DNA from: an uncultured Angelakisella sp.
Lineage (GTDB): Bacteria; Bacillota; Clostridia; Oscillospirales; Ruminococcaceae
Assembly (NCBI GenBank): GCA_904420255.1
Contig: CAJFUT010000137.1
Span: 1-8,505, forward strand
Direction: 5' to 3'
DNA: 8,505 nt
The notes under the pieces are model-generated. The model saw only the letters and a program-made list of their open reading frames with translations, was not told the DNA's origin and did not search any database. A program made the translations under genes and the position numbers. Below are positions 6,576 to 8,505 of this stretch, piece by piece (position 1 is the stretch's first letter; the number at the start of each line of letters is the position of its first letter).

Positions 6576-7088
6576 GTGTTTCGTGAAATGAGAAGGAAAA
6601 ACCAAGCCCTGCCCAGGGAGGACTGCGCCGCCATCCTGGGCCGGGGCACCTCCGGGGTGCTGGCCCTTTCCGGGGAGGGGGGCTATCCCTACGCCGTCCC
6701 CATCAGCTATGTGTACCACGGGGGAAAGCTGTATTTCCACTGCGCCAAAGCCGGCCACAAGCTGGACGCCATCCGCCGGGAGCCCAGGGCTTCCTTCTGC
6801 GTCATTGATGAGGACCGGGTGGTGCCGGCGGAATACACCACCTATTTCCGCAGCGTCATCGCCTTCGGGAGGATCCGGGTTCTGGAGGAGGAGGGGGAGA
6901 AGCTGGCGGCCATCGAAAGGCTGGCGGAAAAGTACGCCCCGGAAGATACTCCCCAGGGCCGCCGGAACGCCATCCACCGGGAATGGGCCCCCCTCTGTAT
7001 GCTGGAGATGTCCATTGACCACCTCACCGGGAAGGAAGCCATCGAGCTGGTCCGGGAGCGCCGGAGGATGGGCGGCGGGGAGGGATAA
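6576..7088 (+). CDS. Pyridoxamine 5'-phosphate oxidase-family flavoprotein, NimA-like
   Basis: A 170-residue cytoplasmic protein resembling the NimA/5-nitroimidazole-resistance branch of the split-barrel FMN-binding (PPOX-like) family. The N-terminus FREMRRKNQALP (2-13) is the usual beginning of this group. GYPYAVPISYVY (36-47), KLYFHCAKAGHKLDAIRR (51-68), ASFCVID (72-78) and SVIAFGRIRVLEE (93-105) follow the family pattern of the flavin-binding barrel. His55 and the GHKLD segment are hallmarks. The GTG start matches both the family N-terminus and an ideal ribosome binding site; a 31-residue longer form from the ATG at 6483 is unlikely. Known relatives bind FMN, and some reduce nitroimidazoles, but most anaerobe homologues are uncharacterised, so the substrate is unknown. 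It sits 142 bases after galM and outside the tight gal spacing, so a link to galactose use is doubtful. The next gene has its own promoter. Confidence 0.85.
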   Translation: MFREMRRKNQALPREDCAAILGRGTSGVLALSGEGGYPYAVPISYVYHGGKLYFHCAKAGHKLDAIRREPRASFCVIDEDRVVPAEYTTYFRSVIAFGRIRVLEEEGEKLAAIERLAEKYAPEDTPQGRRNAIHREWAPLCMLEMSIDHLTGKEAIELVRERRRMGGGEG

Positions 7089-7107
7089 AGCCGTCGGAGG
7101 CTTCCGC

Positions 7108-7120
7108 GGCCCCTGGGGCC
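7108..7120. repeat. Short perfect dyad just upstream of the guaA promoter
   Basis: GGCCC at 7108-7112 and GGGCC at 7116-7120 are inverted repeats separated by CTG, ending one base before the -35 hexamer. A smaller dyad, CGGA/TCCG, lies at 7095-7106. There is no T run, so this is not a good intrinsic terminator. It could be the end of the preceding transcript, an operator, or chance in GC-rich DNA. Confidence 0.25.
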
Positions 7121-7121
7121 C

Positions 7122-7150
7122 TTGTGAAGAAGGGGAAAATGGTTTATAAT
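7122..7150 (+). promoter_or_regulatory. Sigma-A-type promoter for guaA
   Basis: TTGTGA at 7122-7127 (four of six bases of the -35 consensus) is followed after exactly 17 bases by a perfect TATAAT at 7145-7150. The spacer is AT-richer than its surroundings. Transcription would begin near 7157, leaving a leader of about 66 bases before the guaA ATG at 7223. It is the only convincing promoter I see in the window. Confidence 0.75.
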
Positions 7151-7161
7151 GCAGAAAAAGG

Positions 7162-7189
7162 GTTTCCGGCGGCGGCCGGGAAGGGAAAC
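7162..7189 (+). promoter_or_regulatory. Hairpin in the guaA 5' leader
   Basis: GTTTCC at 7162-7167 is complementary to GGAAAC at 7184-7189. Inside, GGC 7168-7170 can pair with GCC 7175-7177; the longer CCGGC/GCCGG pairing (7166-7170 with 7175-7179) competes with the outer stem. It lies within the predicted first 35 bases of the transcript. There is no T run after it and no resemblance to the purine (guanine) riboswitch core, which would need more length. A role in mRNA stability or in regulation is possible but unproven. Confidence 0.3.
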
Positions 7190-7222
7190 GGAATCAAAGC
7201 AGAAACAGGAGGAAGCGAAGTC

Positions 7223-8505
7223 ATGCAGCAGGATATGATTGTGATTCTGGACCTGGGGAGCAGCGAGAACACCGTGCTGGCCCGGGAAATCCGGGACCTG
7301 GGGGTCTACAGCGAGATCCATCCCCATGACATCACCCCGGAGGAGCTGCGGGCCCTGCCCAATGTCCGGGGGATCATCCTCAACGGGGGCGAAAACCGGG
7401 TGGTGGACGGGAAAGCCGTGGACGCCGCCCCGGGGGTCTATGGGCTGGGAGTCCCGGTGCTGGCGGTGGACCATCCCGCGGCCGGGGACTGCCGGAGGCT
7501 GGAGAGCTGGCCCGCCGGGGAGGCCGAGCGCCGGAAGCTCCTGGAGGGATTTGTCCTGGAGGAGTGCGGCGCCCGGCGCAACTGGAATATGGAGAACTTC
7601 ATCGCCGATCAGGTGGAGCTGATTCGCCGCCAGGTGGGGGACAGGAAGGTGCTGCTGGCCCTCAGCGGCGGGGTGGATTCCTCGGTGGTGGCGGCCCTCC
7701 TCATCAAGGCGGTGGGCAGGCAGCTCACCTGCGTCCATGTGAACCACGGCCTCCTGCGGAAGGGAGAGCCGGAGCAGGTGGTCCGGGTATTCCGGGACGA
7801 AATGGACGCCAACCTTATCTATGTGGACGCGGTGGACCGCTTCCTGGACAAGCTGGCCGGGGTGGCGGATCCGGAGCAAAAGCGGAAAATCATCGGCGCG
7901 GAGTTCATCCGGGTGTTTGAGGAGGAGGCCCGGAAGCTCAGCGGCATCGAGTTCCTGGCCCAGGGCACCATCTATCCCGATATCATCGAATCCGGCACCA
8001 AGACGGTGAAGGCGGTGAAATCTCACCACAATGTGGGCGGCCTGCCGGAGGACCTGGATTTCCAGCTGGTGGAGCCGCTGAAGATGCTCTTTAAGGATGA
8101 GGTCCGGGCCTGCGGCAAGGCCCTGGGCCTGCCGGACAGCATGGTCTACCGCCAGCCCTTCCCCGGCCCCGGCCGTGGGGTGCGGTGCCTGGGGGCCATC
8201 ACCCGGGAGCGGCTGGAGGCGGTGCGGGAATCCGACGCCATCCTCCGGGAGGAGTTTGCCGCCGCCGGGCTGGAGGGGAAGGTTTGGCAGTACTTCACCG
8301 TGGTGCCGGACTTCAAATCGGTGGGGGTCCGGGACGGGGCCCGCACCTTCGACTGGCCTGTCATCCTCCGGGCGGTGAACACGGTGGACGCCATGACCGC
8401 CACGGTGGAGGATGTGCCCTTCGCCCTCCTGCAGCGGATCACGGCCCGGATCACCGCCGAGGTGAAGGGGGTCAACCGGGTCCTCTACGACCTGACCCCG
8501 AAGCC
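7223..8505 (+). CDS. guaA: GMP synthetase GuaA with reduced amidotransferase domain (3' end cut by window)
   Basis: Converts XMP to GMP using ATP and an amide nitrogen, the last step of guanine nucleotide synthesis. The reading frame is open for 427 codons to the right edge; the last residues, YDLTPKP, suggest only about seven residues (family ending PATIEWE) are missing. The ATP-pyrophosphatase domain has the P-loop SGGVDSS (148-154), LAQGTIYPDIIESG (245-258) and KSHHNVGGLPED (266-277). The C-terminal XMP-binding/dimerisation part has RQPFPGPG (310-317) and WQYFTVVPDFKSVGVR (355-370). The N-terminal amidotransferase domain begins normally (VILDLGSSENTVLAREIRDL, GIILNGG) but reaches VPVLAVDHP (77-85) where a catalytic Cys should be. 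It then passes in frame to FVLEECGARRNWNMENF (110-126), the linker before the ATPase domain. About 80-90 residues and the Cys/His/Glu triad are absent. AGGAGG at 7207-7212 supports the ATG at 7223; Met5 is a less likely start. It should need free ammonia or a partner glutaminase (inference). Confidence 0.9.
   Translation, partial: MQQDMIVILDLGSSENTVLAREIRDLGVYSEIHPHDITPEELRALPNVRGIILNGGENRVVDGKAVDAAPGVYGLGVPVLAVDHPAAGDCRRLESWPAGEAERRKLLEGFVLEECGARRNWNMENFIADQVELIRRQVGDRKVLLALSGGVDSSVVAALLIKAVGRQLTCVHVNHGLLRKGEPEQVVRVFRDEMDANLIYVDAVDRFLDKLAGVADPEQKRKIIGAEFIRVFEEEARKLSGIEFLAQGTIYPDIIESGTKTVKAVKSHHNVGGLPEDLDFQLVEPLKMLFKDEVRACGKALGLPDSMVYRQPFPGPGRGVRCLGAITRERLEAVRESDAILREEFAAAGLEGKVWQYFTVVPDFKSVGVRDGARTFDWPVILRAVNTVDAMTATVEDVPFALLQRITARITAEVKGVNRVLYDLTPK

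Noticed and set aside
5042..6649. 535-codon minus-strand open frame opposite galT/galM
   Set aside because: Same GC artefact; compositionally biased, no motif, and opposite conserved coding sequence.
7223..7600. Frameshift as the explanation for the short GuaA amidotransferase domain
   Set aside because: The frame is continuous and both flanks match GuaA in the same frame. There are not enough bases between residues 85 and 110 to encode the missing 80-90 residues in any frame.
6842..8029. 395-codon minus-strand open frame opposite guaA
   Set aside because: Antisense to conserved GuaA motifs, with no family features and no ribosome binding site recognised.
1..8505. Mobile elements, CRISPR repeats, tRNA or rRNA genes
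   Set aside because: No transposase or integrase frame, no regularly spaced direct repeats and no tRNA/rRNA-like sequence were seen on either strand.

Overview
The window reads as ordinary chromosomal DNA from a high-G+C member of the Clostridia, most likely an Oscillospiraceae-type gut anaerobe (inference). The grounds are very GC-rich third codon positions, strong AGGAGG/GAGGAG ribosome binding sites, a class II (Firmicutes-type) GalT and a galactokinase of the divergent clostridial type. All genes are on the + strand. There are no mobile elements, tRNAs, rRNAs or CRISPR arrays.

Layout: (1) positions 1-1420 hold the 3' end of mglA and all of mglC, the ATPase and permease of a galactose/methyl-galactoside ABC importer. 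(2) Positions 1421-1573 hold a structured intergenic region ending in a strong intrinsic terminator. Its repeated GGGGCC/GGCCCC segments could form mutually exclusive stems, as an attenuator does. (3) Positions 1574-6433 hold a tightly packed galK-galE-galT-galM cluster with gaps of only 2 to 16 bases, covering the whole Leloir pathway. (4) Positions 6434-6575 hold a second structured gap: three consecutive stems, then T7, directly before a ribosome binding site. (5) Positions 6576-7088 hold a small flavin-binding (PPOX/NimA-type) protein that starts at GTG. (6) A near-consensus sigma-A promoter at 7122-7150 drives guaA, GMP synthetase, which starts at 7223 and runs off the right edge a few codons before its expected end.

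The first six genes make a coherent unit. Mgl imports galactose; GalM equilibrates its anomers; GalK phosphorylates it; GalT and GalE pass it into UDP-glucose/glucose-1-phosphate metabolism. No separate promoter or regulator is visible for gal, so it may depend on read-through from mgl past the terminator.

The most unusual observation is in guaA. Its N-terminal glutamine amidotransferase domain is shortened in frame by roughly 80-90 residues and lacks the Cys/His/Glu catalytic triad, while the ATP-pyrophosphatase and C-terminal domains look intact. This predicts an ammonia-dependent enzyme, or one needing a separate glutaminase. The two structured intergenic regions are the other points worth checking.
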